In this document: in pieces, positions 7,961 to 15,987 of the stretch
Layout of the letters: each line of letters begins with the position of its first letter
Numbering within the stretch: the stretch's first letter is position 1
Assembly (NCBI GenBank): GCA_963736505.1
Contig: CAVTOZ010000003.1
Coordinates: 2,108,001-2,172,000, forward strand
Source: Solirubrobacter sp963736505
GTDB taxonomy: Bacteria; Actinomycetota; Thermoleophilia; Solirubrobacterales; Solirubrobacteraceae
DNA length: 64,000 nucleotides
Reading direction: 5' to 3'
Translations under genes and position numbers: made by a program
Notes under the pieces: generated by a model
What the model was told of the DNA's origin: nothing
What the model saw: the letters and a program-made list of their open reading frames with translations, nothing else
Databases searched by the model: none

Positions 7961-8959
7961 CTAGCCCTCTTCGAACTCCGTATCGATCCAGTCCATCATC
8001 TTCCGGAGCTCGCGCCCCTCGACTTCGATCTTGTGTCCCTGCTGCTCGGCGCGCATGCGCTGGAAGTTCTCCTGGCCGGCGCGGTTCTCGGCGATCCACT
8101 CGCGCGCGAACGTGCCGTCCTGGATCTCGCCGAGGACGTCCTTCATCGCCTGGCGCGTGGTCTCGGAGATGATCCGCTTGCCGCGCGTGAGGTCGCCGTA
8201 CTCGGCGGTGTTGGAGATCGAGTGGCGCATCCCGGTGATGCCCTTCTCGTACATCAAGTCGACGATCAGCTTGAGCTCGTGCAGGCACTCGAAGTACGCG
8301 AGCTTGGGGTCGTACCCGGCCTCGGTGAGGGTCTCGTAGCCCGCCTGCACCAGCTCCGACACGCCGCCGCAGAGGACGGCCTGCTCGCCGAAGAGGTCCG
8401 TCTCGGTCTCGTCCTTGAAGGTGGTCTCGATCACGCCGCCGCGGGTGCCGCCGATGCCCTTGGCGTAGGCGAGCGCGAGCTGGAGCGCGTTGCCGGACGC
8501 GTCCTGGTCGACCGCGACCAGGCACGGCACGCCCGAGCCCTCGAGGTACTGGCGGCGGACCAGGTGCCCCGGGCCCTTCGGGGCCACGAGCGCGACGTCG
8601 ACCTCCGGCGGGGCGTCCACTTCCTTGTAATGGATCGAGAAGCCGTGGCCGAACATGAGCAGGTTGCCGGGCGCGACGCCGTCGCGGATCGACTCCTCCC
8701 AGACGTCGTGGTGGCGCTCGTCGGGGAGCAGCACCATCACGATGTCGCCGCGGCTGGTGGCGTCCGCGATGTCCGTCACCTCGAGGCCGGCGGCCTTGGC
8801 GTGCTCGACCGACTTCGAGCCCTCGCGCAGGCCTACGACGACATCGACCCCGGAGTCCTTGAGGTTACGGGCGTGCGCGTGGCCCTGGGAGCCGTATCCC
8901 AGGATCGCCACGGTCTTTCCCGCGAGGAGGTTCAGGTCCGCGTCGTCGTCGTAAAACAT
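7961..8959 (-). CDS. ilvC: Ketol-acid reductoisomerase IlvC
   Basis: Second common step of valine, isoleucine and leucine synthesis: isomerisation and NADPH-dependent reduction of acetohydroxyacids, requiring magnesium. The 332-residue length is typical of the short class I enzymes. The NADPH motif GYGSQGHAHARNL is near residue 18. The metal and catalytic residues lie in VAPKGPG, DLFGEQAVLCGG and FECLHELKLIVDLMYE, and SISNTAEYGD follows. The ATG at 8959 is taken as start; a longer open frame upstream overlaps the methyltransferase and lacks family similarity. It sits 11 bases after the methyltransferase gene and before the aminotransferase and serA, apart from ilvBN at 22593-24895. Confidence 0.95.
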   Translation of the reverse strand: MFYDDDADLNLLAGKTVAILGYGSQGHAHARNLKDSGVDVVVGLREGSKSVEHAKAAGLEVTDIADATSRGDIVMVLLPDERHHDVWEESIRDGVAPGNLLMFGHGFSIHYKEVDAPPEVDVALVAPKGPGHLVRRQYLEGSGVPCLVAVDQDASGNALQLALAYAKGIGGTRGGVIETTFKDETETDLFGEQAVLCGGVSELVQAGYETLTEAGYDPKLAYFECLHELKLIVDLMYEKGITGMRHSISNTAEYGDLTRGKRIISETTRQAMKDVLGEIQDGTFAREWIAENRAGQENFQRMRAEQQGHKIEVEGRELRKMMDWIDTEFEEG

Positions 8960-8970
8960 GGTGCGGGAGC

Positions 8971-9804
8971 CTAGACGGTTGCCGCCGCAACCCACGTCCT
9001 GGCGGGGATCGCGAGGCGGTCGTCGGGAAGCGTGAACGGCTCCGCGGCGCGCTCGAGGTCGGCCAGCACGTCGCTGCGGGTGGCGAAATCCATGCGCGCG
9101 TCGGCGTCCGCCGTCTCGGTCGACGTCTGCGTCTGGGCGACCCACCACTCGTCGACGTCGGCGTACGTGAACACGAAGTCGACGGCCGCCACGGTCGGAT
9201 CGATGAAGCCGGCGTTCTCGAGGTGCTCGGCGATGTCGCCTTCGCGCGCCCACGCGAACTGGCCGGGCCCGTCGGCCGGCCGCGGCTCGATCAGGCCGCG
9301 GTCCTGCAGGATCCTGACCGGCAGCGAGCTCCAGCGGTTGTCCTCCGGCCCGGTCCAGGCGGCGAGCGCGACGGTGCCGTCCTGCTTGAGCACGCGGCGC
9401 GTGTCGCGCAGGGCGTCCTCGCCGTCGTTGAGGAGCATGTAGCCCCAGCGGCAGAGGACGCCGTCGAGGCTGGCGGCGGGCTGGTCGAGCGGGACGTTGG
9501 CGTCCATCTGGCGGAAGCGCACGTTGTCCAGGCCGAGGCCGGCCGCCCGCCGCTGGGCGGCGCCGAGCATCTCGGGCACGAAGTCGCTCGTGGTCAGCTC
9601 ACCGCCGGGCGCGATCAGCTCGGCGGCGAGGAAGCCGACGTCGCCGATCCCGGCCGCGAGGTCGAGGATCTGCTGCCCGGGCTGCGGCTTGATCGCGTCG
9701 ATCATCCAGGCCGTCACCGGCATCGTCGCGTCGCGGAACCAGTCCGCCCGCGCCTCCCAGCCGGCGGCCGCACGCGCCCACCGGTCCCGCGGGTCGAGTG
9801 GCAT
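8971..9804 (-). CDS. SAM-dependent methyltransferase
   Basis: Class I methyltransferase of 277 residues. Motif I (ILDLAAGIGDVG, near residue 46), the acidic end of strand 2 (TTSDFVPEM), the NVRFRQMDA segment and the DGVLCRWGYML/LKQDGTVALAAW region fit the UbiE/COQ5-like fold. The substrate cannot be told from sequence. A menaquinone methyltransferase (MenG) is absent from the window, but this protein lacks strong UbiE signatures, so I do not assign that role. It begins the minus-strand ilvC-aminotransferase-serA set. Confidence 0.8.
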   Translation of the reverse strand: MPLDPRDRWARAAAGWEARADWFRDATMPVTAWMIDAIKPQPGQQILDLAAGIGDVGFLAAELIAPGGELTTSDFVPEMLGAAQRRAAGLGLDNVRFRQMDANVPLDQPAASLDGVLCRWGYMLLNDGEDALRDTRRVLKQDGTVALAAWTGPEDNRWSSLPVRILQDRGLIEPRPADGPGQFAWAREGDIAEHLENAGFIDPTVAAVDFVFTYADVDEWWVAQTQTSTETADADARMDFATRSDVLADLERAAEPFTLPDDRLAIPARTWVAAATV

Positions 9805-9814
9805 GGCGTGCAGC

Positions 9815-10216
9815 CTAGAGGGAGCGGACCCAGCGTCCGATGCCGGTGTCGTCGCGGTATCCCAGCGCGCGCCACAGCGCCTCGGCCTGCGCGTCGCCGC
9901 GGCCGACGAGCGCGGTGACCTTGGGCGCGCCGCGCGCCCTGAGCCTGCGCTCGCCGTGGTCCACGAGCTCGCGCGCGACGCCCCGGCGCCGCCGGCCAGG
10001 CGCGACCGCGAGCCGGTACATGTTCCCGCGCCACCCGTCGAAGGCGGCGATCAGCACGCCCTCGACGTCGCCGGCGATCAGCAGCGCGCCCGGGTCGGTC
10101 TCGAGCAGCCGCTCGAGCATCTCCACCGTGTCCGCCGTCTCGGCATGCCCGGAGCGCGCCTGGTCGAGCAGCCCGAGGACGGCGGCGATGTCGGCCGCGG
10201 TGCCCTCCCGCACCAT
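9815..10216 (-). CDS. GNAT-family N-acetyltransferase
   Basis: Acetyltransferase of 133 residues. The acetyl-CoA motif appears as RLAVAPGRRRRGVARELVDHGE (given here by its key part, APGRRRRGVA, near residues 73-82). The C-terminal GDAQAEALWRALGYRDD is the usual GNAT helix-strand element. The start is the ATG at 10216, whose first base is the last base of the upstream stop codon (TGATG), so it is translated with the LprI-like gene. It ends 10 bases before the methyltransferase start. The substrate is unknown. Confidence 0.82.
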   Translation of the reverse strand: MVREGTAADIAAVLGLLDQARSGHAETADTVEMLERLLETDPGALLIAGDVEGVLIAAFDGWRGNMYRLAVAPGRRRRGVARELVDHGERRLRARGAPKVTALVGRGDAQAEALWRALGYRDDTGIGRWVRSL

Positions 10217-10599
10217 CAGTTCGTGCGCAGCAGCTTGTCGAACGAGCGCAGCTCCTTCAGCCGCTGCGTCGACCGGTCCGCCGTGCACTGCGCCGCGACC
10301 ACGCCGGCCAGCGTCCCGCCCTCGTACTTGTCGCCCACGCTGGTGCAGTCGGCCTTGCGGAAGCTGACCCACGCCTTCTGCGCGGCGATGAAGTGGCGCT
10401 TGGCGGCATCGTCCTGCAGGCGGCCGAAGATCGTCTTCGCGACGGCATTGATCTTCGCGTCGGTGGCGAGGATCCGCTGCTCGGCACAGCCCTCCAGCTC
10501 GAGCGTCGTCTGCGGGTTCTTCGGACACGGGAGCGGAGTGAACGTGTCCTTGACGACGGGCGGGGAGAGGGCCAGGGCAGCGAGGAGAGCTATGAGCAT
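10216..10599 (-). CDS. Secreted LprI-like (DUF1311) protein
   Basis: A 127-residue exported protein. After a signal peptide (MLIALLAALALSPPV) it has the lysozyme-inhibitor LprI N-terminal domain pattern: an early Cys (CPKN), then LEGCAEQ, INAVAKTIF, AAQKAWVSFRKADCTSV, EGGTL and AAQCTADRSTQRLKEL. The four Cys and the QKAW-FRKADC core match this family. Mycobacterial LprI inhibits host lysozyme, but most bacterial relatives have no proven role, so an envelope function is only suggested. It is co-translated with the GNAT gene and divergent from the DUF559 gene. Confidence 0.78.
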   Translation of the reverse strand: MLIALLAALALSPPVVKDTFTPLPCPKNPQTTLELEGCAEQRILATDAKINAVAKTIFGRLQDDAAKRHFIAAQKAWVSFRKADCTSVGDKYEGGTLAGVVAAQCTADRSTQRLKELRSFDKLLRTN

Positions 10600-10674
10600 T
10601 TCGCGACCCTATTTGGTGCGGAAAAGACGCAGTAAGGAGAAGACAGGGCACGAAATCTCTGCGAGCTTCGGGGG

Positions 10675-11544
10675 GTGCGTCACGAACGTTCGCGTATAGC
10701 GAACAAAAGTCACCCACCCCCCACAGACTCCCTCAATGCGCAGTTGGCCACGCTCGCCACGCGACAACACGGAGTGGTCACGGCAGCGCAGCTCGCCGAG
10801 CTCGGTCTCGGGCGGCCGGGGGTTGCGAGGCGGGTCGAGACCGGTGCGCTGCATCGAATCCATCGCGGCGTCTATGCCGTCGGCCACCCCCGTCTCGCGG
10901 AACGCGGGCTCTGGATGGCCGCAGTGCTCGCGGCCGGCGAAGGCGCGGCGCTCGCCGGTCTCAGCGCCGCGGCGCTCTGGCGGATCTCGCGCTGGACTCC
11001 CGACGAGATCCACGTCCTCGCGCCCGGCAGACATCGGCGGCAACGGGACATCCGCGTGCAGCAATGCCGCACCCTCGACCGCCGCGATGTCACGCGCCAC
11101 GCCGGCATCCCCGTCACGACCGTCGCGCGCACGCTCGTCGACCTGACCGACACGCTCACGCCGCACCAGCTGGCGAACGTGATCCATGAGGCCGCGTACC
11201 GGAAGCGCTTCCACGAATCCGCGACCCGGACCGCGATGGCGCGGGCGAACGGGCGCCGGCGGCTCAAACGGCTCGAAGACGCGCTGGCGCTGAACGCGAG
11301 CGGCAGCGCCGGGACGAGGAGCGCCAACGAGGACCGGTTCCTCGAGCTGTTCGGCGCCACGAACCCCGACGTGAACGTCACCGCAGAAGGGATCGAGGTC
11401 GACTTCCGCTGGCCGGGACTGATCGTCGAAGTCGACGGCCACGGCCACGACCGCCCGCGGACAACAAGCGAAGACGACGACAGGGACCAGCGACTCAAAG
11501 CCGCCGGCTACAGCGTCCTCCGCCTCAAAGCCGACTCGCTCTAG
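10675..11544 (+). CDS. AbiEi-like antitoxin-domain protein with DUF559 nuclease-fold C-terminus
   Basis: About 289 residues from the GTG at 10675; a TTG at 10744 is an equally possible start. The N-terminal part (LATRQHGVVTAAQLAELGLGR..., to about residue 95) is the winged-helix AbiEi antitoxin N-domain, followed by the middle domain around VTTVARTLVDLTDTL. The C-terminus (EVDFRWPGLIVEVDGHGHD, then DDDRDQRLKAAGY) is the DUF559/Vsr-like fold with the acidic residues of a PD-(D/E)XK-type site. No AbiEii toxin gene is adjacent, so it is an orphan, as is common in Thermoleophilia. The stop codon shares the CTAG at 11541-11544 with the convergent menE stop. Confidence 0.8.
   Translation: MRHERSRIANKSHPPPTDSLNAQLATLATRQHGVVTAAQLAELGLGRPGVARRVETGALHRIHRGVYAVGHPRLAERGLWMAAVLAAGEGAALAGLSAAALWRISRWTPDEIHVLAPGRHRRQRDIRVQQCRTLDRRDVTRHAGIPVTTVARTLVDLTDTLTPHQLANVIHEAAYRKRFHESATRTAMARANGRRRLKRLEDALALNASGSAGTRSANEDRFLELFGATNPDVNVTAEGIEVDFRWPGLIVEVDGHGHDRPRTTSEDDDRDQRLKAAGYSVLRLKADSL
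10688..10704. promoter_or_regulatory. Inverted repeat in a divergent gene junction
   Basis: GTTCGC (10688-10693) and GCGAAC (10699-10704) are separated by GTATA, and just before lies the overlapping palindrome CGAACGTTCG (10683-10692). The site is about 90 bases before the LprI-like start and at the front of the DUF559 frame. If the DUF559 protein starts later than 10675, this is a promoter/operator site between the two genes. It could be the target of the winged-helix domain encoded next to it. Confidence 0.4.
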
Positions 11545-12761
11545 AGCAGCTCTCGCCGCAGCAGCTTCCCCGAGGCGTTCCGCGGCAGAGAATCCACGAC
11601 CTCGACCGCCTTCGGCACCTTGAACCCGGCAAGCCGCGCACGGCAGAACGAGCGCAGCTCGGACTCAGACGCCCCCGAGCGCAGCACCACGAACGCGGTC
11701 ACGGCCTCCCCCCACTCCGGGTCCGGCCGCCCGGCCACGCCCGCCTCCGCGACCGCCGGGTGCTCGAGCAGGACCGCCTCGACCTCCGTCGGCGCCACGT
11801 TCTCGCCCCCGGACACGATCGTGTCCGACTTGCGCCCTACGACCACGATGCGCCCGCCCTCCAGCCGCCCGAGGTCGCCCGTCCGCAGCACGCCGCCGCC
11901 GGCCACCGACGGCCCGGACACGAGGATCTCGCCGTCCTCCGCGATCGCCACCCGCAGCCCCGGCAGCGGCGTCCCGGACGTCGACACGTCGCCCACATCC
12001 GCCACCGTCACCGCCGAGCACGCCTGCGTGAGCCCGTACGACGGCGCGACGGGCCAGCCCGCGTCACGGGCACGTGTCAAGAGCGTCGGGTCCGCCGGAG
12101 CCCCGCCGAGCATCACCACCCGCAACGAAGCAGGAGGCGCAATACCCGCCTCGAGCAGCCGCGCCAGCTGCGTCGGCACCAGCGACGCGATCGTCACGTC
12201 GTCGCGCCCCGCCACGTCGAGCACCGCCGTCGTCCCCGCGATCGCCGAGCGAAGCAGGACCATCAGGCCTCCGACGTGCGACAGGGGAAGCGGGCAGAGC
12301 CACCGCTCACCCCGCGAATGCCCGAGCGCAGCGAAGCAGCCGAGCGCATTCGCGAGCACGTTCCCGACCGACAGCACCACCGGCCGAGGCGCCCCCGTGG
12401 TCCCCGACGTATGCACCACCAAACAGGGATCCCGCCCATCCGGCAGATGCGAAACCGCGTCACCACGGCCAGAGAGAGGCGAATCGATCACGATCCCCGC
12501 CTCCCTCACCTGCGCAGTTCGCTCGCGCTCGGACAAGCGCCCATCGATCGGCATCGCCACAGCACCACGCAGCAAGCACGCGTGCAGCGCGACCGCGAAA
12601 TCCAACCCCGGAGGCAACACGATCGCCACGCGGTCGCCCGCAGACGCCGAAAGACCCCGCGCGCGAGCCAGCAGATCGCGGTACGTGAGCCCCCCGTCCG
12701 CCGTCTCCACCGCCACCCGAGAAGGCCACGCCGCCGCGGCACGCTCCAGCCAAGGCTCCAT
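11541..12761 (-). CDS. menE: o-Succinylbenzoate-CoA ligase MenE
   Basis: AMP-forming ligase that activates o-succinylbenzoate with CoA in menaquinone synthesis. The protein has 406 residues, shorter than typical acyl-CoA ligases but usual for MenE. The AMP-binding P-loop VVHTSGTTGAPRPV is near residue 117. SYGLTQACSA, the RTGDLGRLEGGRIVVVGRKSD hinge region, SGGENVAPTEVE and the C-terminal catalytic Lys in PRNASGKLLRREL are all present. Its stop overlaps the convergent DUF559 stop. It follows the P-loop kinase-like gene by 5 bases on the minus strand, divergent from menB-menA-menC. The surrounding men genes decide between MenE and a generic acyl-CoA ligase. Confidence 0.88.
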   Translation of the reverse strand: MEPWLERAAAAWPSRVAVETADGGLTYRDLLARARGLSASAGDRVAIVLPPGLDFAVALHACLLRGAVAMPIDGRLSERERTAQVREAGIVIDSPLSGRGDAVSHLPDGRDPCLVVHTSGTTGAPRPVVLSVGNVLANALGCFAALGHSRGERWLCPLPLSHVGGLMVLLRSAIAGTTAVLDVAGRDDVTIASLVPTQLARLLEAGIAPPASLRVVMLGGAPADPTLLTRARDAGWPVAPSYGLTQACSAVTVADVGDVSTSGTPLPGLRVAIAEDGEILVSGPSVAGGGVLRTGDLGRLEGGRIVVVGRKSDTIVSGGENVAPTEVEAVLLEHPAVAEAGVAGRPDPEWGEAVTAFVVLRSGASESELRSFCRARLAGFKVPKAVEVVDSLPRNASGKLLRRELL

Positions 12762-12766
12762 CGCGC

Positions 12767-13318
12767 TCAGCCTAGGACCCCGCGCACCCAGCCCTCGACC
12801 GCGTCCGCCACCTCCGCGACCGTCAGCGCCGACGTGTCGATCGCCGCGAACGACCACGCCGCCGGCCACTGCTCCCAGCGCATCCCGTCCCAGCCCGCGG
12901 CCTGGATCACGTCCGGCCGGTGCGCGGGGTCGCGCATGTGGCAGCGCATCCAGTCCGCGAACGCGATGTGATGCGGCAGCCACTGCACTGGATCGCCGCG
13001 CCGCGCCAGCCGCGCGGTCTGCACCTCCGCGGAGCAGTCGAGCAGGCACGCCGCGAACCCGTCCAGCAACGGCGCCGAGGGCGCCCCCAAGACCTCCCCC
13101 GGCGCGACCGGATCGCCCGCCAGCAGCAGATGCTCCACATCCAGCGCCCGCTGCACGGCCGCCTCCACCGATCGCTGGCGCCACGCCAGATCCGGCACCG
13201 GCGGGATCTCGACGACGTCGCGCAGCTCGACGCACTCGACGCCGTCCAGACGCGGCGCCACCAGCGCGCGCACGCTCGATTTCCCCACGCCGCTGGCCCC
13301 GGTGAGCAAGAGCAGCAT
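12767..13318 (-). CDS. P-loop ATPase/kinase-like protein
   Basis: A 183-residue protein opening directly with a Walker A motif, LLLLTGASGVGKSS (residues 2-15), as in small-molecule and nucleotide kinases. A later stretch, LLDCSAEVQTARLARRGD, resembles the LID region of such kinases, and PHHIAFADWMRCHMRDP could be substrate-binding. I do not recognise a specific family. It precedes menE by 5 bases and diverges from menB with 22 bases between start codons. There is no evidence that it takes part in menaquinone synthesis. Confidence 0.7.
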   Translation of the reverse strand: MLLLLTGASGVGKSSVRALVAPRLDGVECVELRDVVEIPPVPDLAWRQRSVEAAVQRALDVEHLLLAGDPVAPGEVLGAPSAPLLDGFAACLLDCSAEVQTARLARRGDPVQWLPHHIAFADWMRCHMRDPAHRPDVIQAAGWDGMRWEQWPAAWSFAAIDTSALTVAEVADAVEGWVRGVLG

Positions 13319-13340
13319 CCCGCTAGTCTCACGAACCGCA

Positions 13341-14165
13341 ATGGCGACCGCATGGACCTCGGCCGGCGACTACACGGACATCCGCTACGAGCTGTCCGGC
13401 GACGGCATCGCGAAGATCACGATCAACCGCCCCGAGGTGCGCAACGCGTTCCGGCCGGAGACGCTGATCGAGATCGCGCACGCGCTCGAGGCCGCGCGCG
13501 AGGACCCCCAGACCGGCGTGATCATTCTCACCGGCGAGGGCCCGCACGCGTTCTGCTCGGGCGGCGACCAGCGCGTGCGCGGGGATACCGGCTACGTCGC
13601 GGGCGGCCACAGCGTCGGCCGCTTCCACGTGACCGACCTGCACGTCCAGATCCGGCGGCTGCCGAAGCCCGTGGTGGCGATGGTGGCCGGCTACGCGATC
13701 GGCGGCGGCCACGTGCTCCACCTCGTCTGCGACCTCACGATCGCCGCCGACAACGCGCGCTTCGGCCAGACCGGCCCGAAGGTCGGCTCCTTCGACGGCG
13801 GCTACGGCGCCAGCCTGCTCTCGCGCCTCGTCGGCCCGAAGAAGGCGAAGGAGATCTGGTTCCTGTGCCGCCAGTACGACGCGCAGCAGGCGCTCGACAT
13901 GGGCCTCGTGAACACGATCGTCCCGCTCGACCAGCTGGAGACCGAGACCGTCCAGTGGTGCCACGAGATGCTCGAGCTGAGCCCGTTCGCCCTGCGCCTG
14001 CTGAAGGCGAGCTTCCACGCCGAGGAGGACGGCCTCGGCGGGATCCAGCAGCTCGCCCACGACGCCAACCTCCTCTTCTACGCGAGCGACGAGGCGAAGG
14101 AAGGGCGCGAGGCCTACAAGGCCAAGCGCAAGCCCGACTTCGCCCAGTTCCCGAAGCGACCTTGA
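13341..14165 (+). CDS. menB: 1,4-Dihydroxy-2-naphthoyl-CoA synthase MenB
   Basis: Crotonase-family enzyme that closes the second ring of the naphthoquinone. It has 274 residues from the ATG at 13341. Diagnostic MenB features are INRPEVRNAFRP, the CSGGDQRVRGD oxyanion loop, AMVAGYAIGGGHVLH, DLTIAADNARFGQTGPKVGSFDGGYG, and the C-terminal signature EGREAYKAKRKPDF. The GQTGPKVGSFD loop separates MenB from other enoyl-CoA hydratases. It is the first gene of menB-menA-menC, and its stop overlaps the menA TTG start (TTGA). Confidence 0.95.
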   Translation: MATAWTSAGDYTDIRYELSGDGIAKITINRPEVRNAFRPETLIEIAHALEAAREDPQTGVIILTGEGPHAFCSGGDQRVRGDTGYVAGGHSVGRFHVTDLHVQIRRLPKPVVAMVAGYAIGGGHVLHLVCDLTIAADNARFGQTGPKVGSFDGGYGASLLSRLVGPKKAKEIWFLCRQYDAQQALDMGLVNTIVPLDQLETETVQWCHEMLELSPFALRLLKASFHAEEDGLGGIQQLAHDANLLFYASDEAKEGREAYKAKRKPDFAQFPKRP

Positions 14166-15049
14166 GCGGCCTGCGCATCTGGTTGATGGCGGCGCGGCCG
14201 CGGACGCTGCCCGCGGCGGTGGCGCCGGTGCTCGTCGGCACGGCGCTCGCCGGCACGCTGGGCACGTTCAGGCCGTTCACGTTCGCGGCCACCCTGCTCG
14301 GCGCGATCCTGATCCAGGTCGGCGCGAACCTCTCCAACGACTACTCCGACGCCCGCCGCGGCGCCGACACCGAGGACCGGCTCGGGCCGGTTCGCGTCAC
14401 GGCCGGCGGCCTGGTGCCGCCGAAGCAGGTCCTGATCGCGACCTACGTCGCGTTCGGGCTCGCCGTGCTGGTCGGCGTCTACCTGATCGTCACGTCGGGC
14501 TGGCAGCTGCTGCTCGTCGGCGCCGCGTCGATCCTCGCCGGCGTGCTCTACACCGGCGGCCCGCGCCCGTACGGCTACGAAGGCCTCGGCGAGGTGTTCG
14601 TGTTCCTGTTCTTCGGCGTCGTCGCCGTCACCGGCACCTACTTCGCCCAGACCAAGCACCTGAGCTGGGAGTCGTTCGTGCTCGCGGTGCCCGTCGGGCT
14701 GCTGGCGACCGCGATCCTGATGGTCAACAACGTGCGCGACCTCGAGACCGACCGCCGGGCGGGGAAGAAGACGCTCGCGGTGCGGCTGGGCCGCGACCGC
14801 CAGCGCACGGTCTACGCCGCCACCGTCTACCTCGCGTTCGCGACCGCGCCCGTCGCGTGGATCGCCGGCGGCGAGGGCCTCTCCCCCTGGCTGCTGCTGC
14901 CGTGGCTCGCGCTCCCGCTCGCGGCGCCGGTCGTGCGCACCGTGCGCAACCGCGTCGACGGGCCGTCGCTGAACGGCGCGCTGGCGAAGACCGGCATGCT
15001 CCAGCTCGTGTTCTGCGTGCTGCTGTCCGCCGGCCTGCTGGCGAGCTGA
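14162..15049 (+). CDS. menA: 1,4-Dihydroxy-2-naphthoate polyprenyltransferase MenA
   Basis: Integral-membrane prenyltransferase that attaches the isoprenoid tail. The TTG at 14162 gives MSGLRIWLMAARPRTLPAAV, matching the usual MenA N-terminus, and overlaps the menB stop; the protein then has 295 residues. It shows about eight to nine hydrophobic helices and the UbiA-family Asp motifs NDYSDARRGAD (near residue 60) and NNVRDLETDRRAGKKTLAVRLGR (near 190, magnesium-diphosphate binding). The 1-base overlap with menC (TGATG at 15047-15051) supports a single operon. Confidence 0.93.
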   Translation: MSGLRIWLMAARPRTLPAAVAPVLVGTALAGTLGTFRPFTFAATLLGAILIQVGANLSNDYSDARRGADTEDRLGPVRVTAGGLVPPKQVLIATYVAFGLAVLVGVYLIVTSGWQLLLVGAASILAGVLYTGGPRPYGYEGLGEVFVFLFFGVVAVTGTYFAQTKHLSWESFVLAVPVGLLATAILMVNNVRDLETDRRAGKKTLAVRLGRDRQRTVYAATVYLAFATAPVAWIAGGEGLSPWLLLPWLALPLAAPVVRTVRNRVDGPSLNGALAKTGMLQLVFCVLLSAGLLAS

Positions 15050-15966
15050 TGCTGACGGTCCGCACGGTCGAGCACCGTCTGCGGACCCCGCTGCGCGCCG
15101 CCTGGGGCACGCTGTACGAGCGCACGACGCTGCACGTGACGCTGACGTTCGGCGAGGACGACTGGGGCGAAGGCGAAGCCGCGCCGCTGGAGCCCTACGA
15201 CGGCGTCTCGCTCGCCGCGGTGCGGGCCGCGCTCGACGCCTACGCGCGGATCGACGCGCCGCCCGAGGAGCTGCTGGCCGCCTGCGCGGCCGAGCGCGAC
15301 CTGCCGCAGGCGCTGGCGGCGATCGACCTCGCGCTGTGGGACCGCCGCGCGCGGCTCGAGCGGACGCCGATCGCGCGCCTGATCGCGCCCGACGCGCTCA
15401 CCGCCGTGCCCGTCAACGCGACGATCGCCGCCGAGGACCGCGCGGGCGCCGCGGCCGCCGCCTCGGACGCGGTCAGGCAGGGCTTCCGCTGCGTCAAGGT
15501 CAAGGTCGGCATCGGCGACGACGCCGGCCGCGTCGCCGCGGTGCGCGCCGTATCCCCCGACCTGCTGATCCGCGTCGACGCCAACGGCGCCTGGGAGACC
15601 CCCCGCGAGGCGCTCGCGAACCTCCGCGCGCTCGCGCCGATCGGCATCGAGCTGTGCGAGGAGCCGGTCCACGGGGTCGAGGCGCTGCGCGAGGTCACCG
15701 CCGAGTCGCCGGTCCCGATCGCCTGCGACGAGACGTACGCGCCGGGCGCGGTCGACGCGGTGTGCCTGAAGATCACGCGCGGCGGCATCACCGGCGTGCT
15801 GGAGGCGGCGCGCGGCGCCGCAGACGTCTATCTCGCCTCGAGCTTCGACGGCCCGCTGGGACTCCGCGCCGCGGTACACGCGGCGGCCGGACTGAAGGTC
15901 ACGCGACATTGTGGTCTCGCGACCGGAGGATTAAGCGTTCGCGATGGTCTCATCTCGCTCCCATGA
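15049..15966 (+). CDS. menC: o-Succinylbenzoate synthase MenC
   Basis: Enolase-superfamily dehydratase that makes o-succinylbenzoate. The 305 residues include the KVK catalytic pair (RCVKVKVG, near residue 148), the metal ligands in RVDANGAW, CEEPV and ACDETY, and the second catalytic Lys in VCLKITRGG. These features also fit dipeptide epimerases and other MenC-like enzymes; the position directly after menB and menA, with a shared TGATG, makes the MenC role most likely. Confidence 0.88.
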   Translation: MLTVRTVEHRLRTPLRAAWGTLYERTTLHVTLTFGEDDWGEGEAAPLEPYDGVSLAAVRAALDAYARIDAPPEELLAACAAERDLPQALAAIDLALWDRRARLERTPIARLIAPDALTAVPVNATIAAEDRAGAAAAASDAVRQGFRCVKVKVGIGDDAGRVAAVRAVSPDLLIRVDANGAWETPREALANLRALAPIGIELCEEPVHGVEALREVTAESPVPIACDETYAPGAVDAVCLKITRGGITGVLEAARGAADVYLASSFDGPLGLRAAVHAAAGLKVTRHCGLATGGLSVRDGLISLP

Positions 15967-15987
15967 CATGTACGTAACGCTGCAAAC

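Noticed and set aside
8971..9804. Methyltransferase as the missing menaquinone methyltransferase MenG/UbiE
   Set aside because: It has general class I motifs only, lies in the ilvC-serA set away from the men genes, and lacks UbiE-specific segments that I could recognise.
10675..11544. Complete AbiE toxin-antitoxin system
   Set aside because: Only an AbiEi-type antitoxin domain fused to DUF559 is present; no AbiEii nucleotidyltransferase toxin gene is adjacent on either strand.
11538..11547. CTAG shared by two convergent stop codons as a functional signal
   Set aside because: Both genes simply end in TAG at the same palindromic tetramer; interesting as compaction but no further signal is visible.
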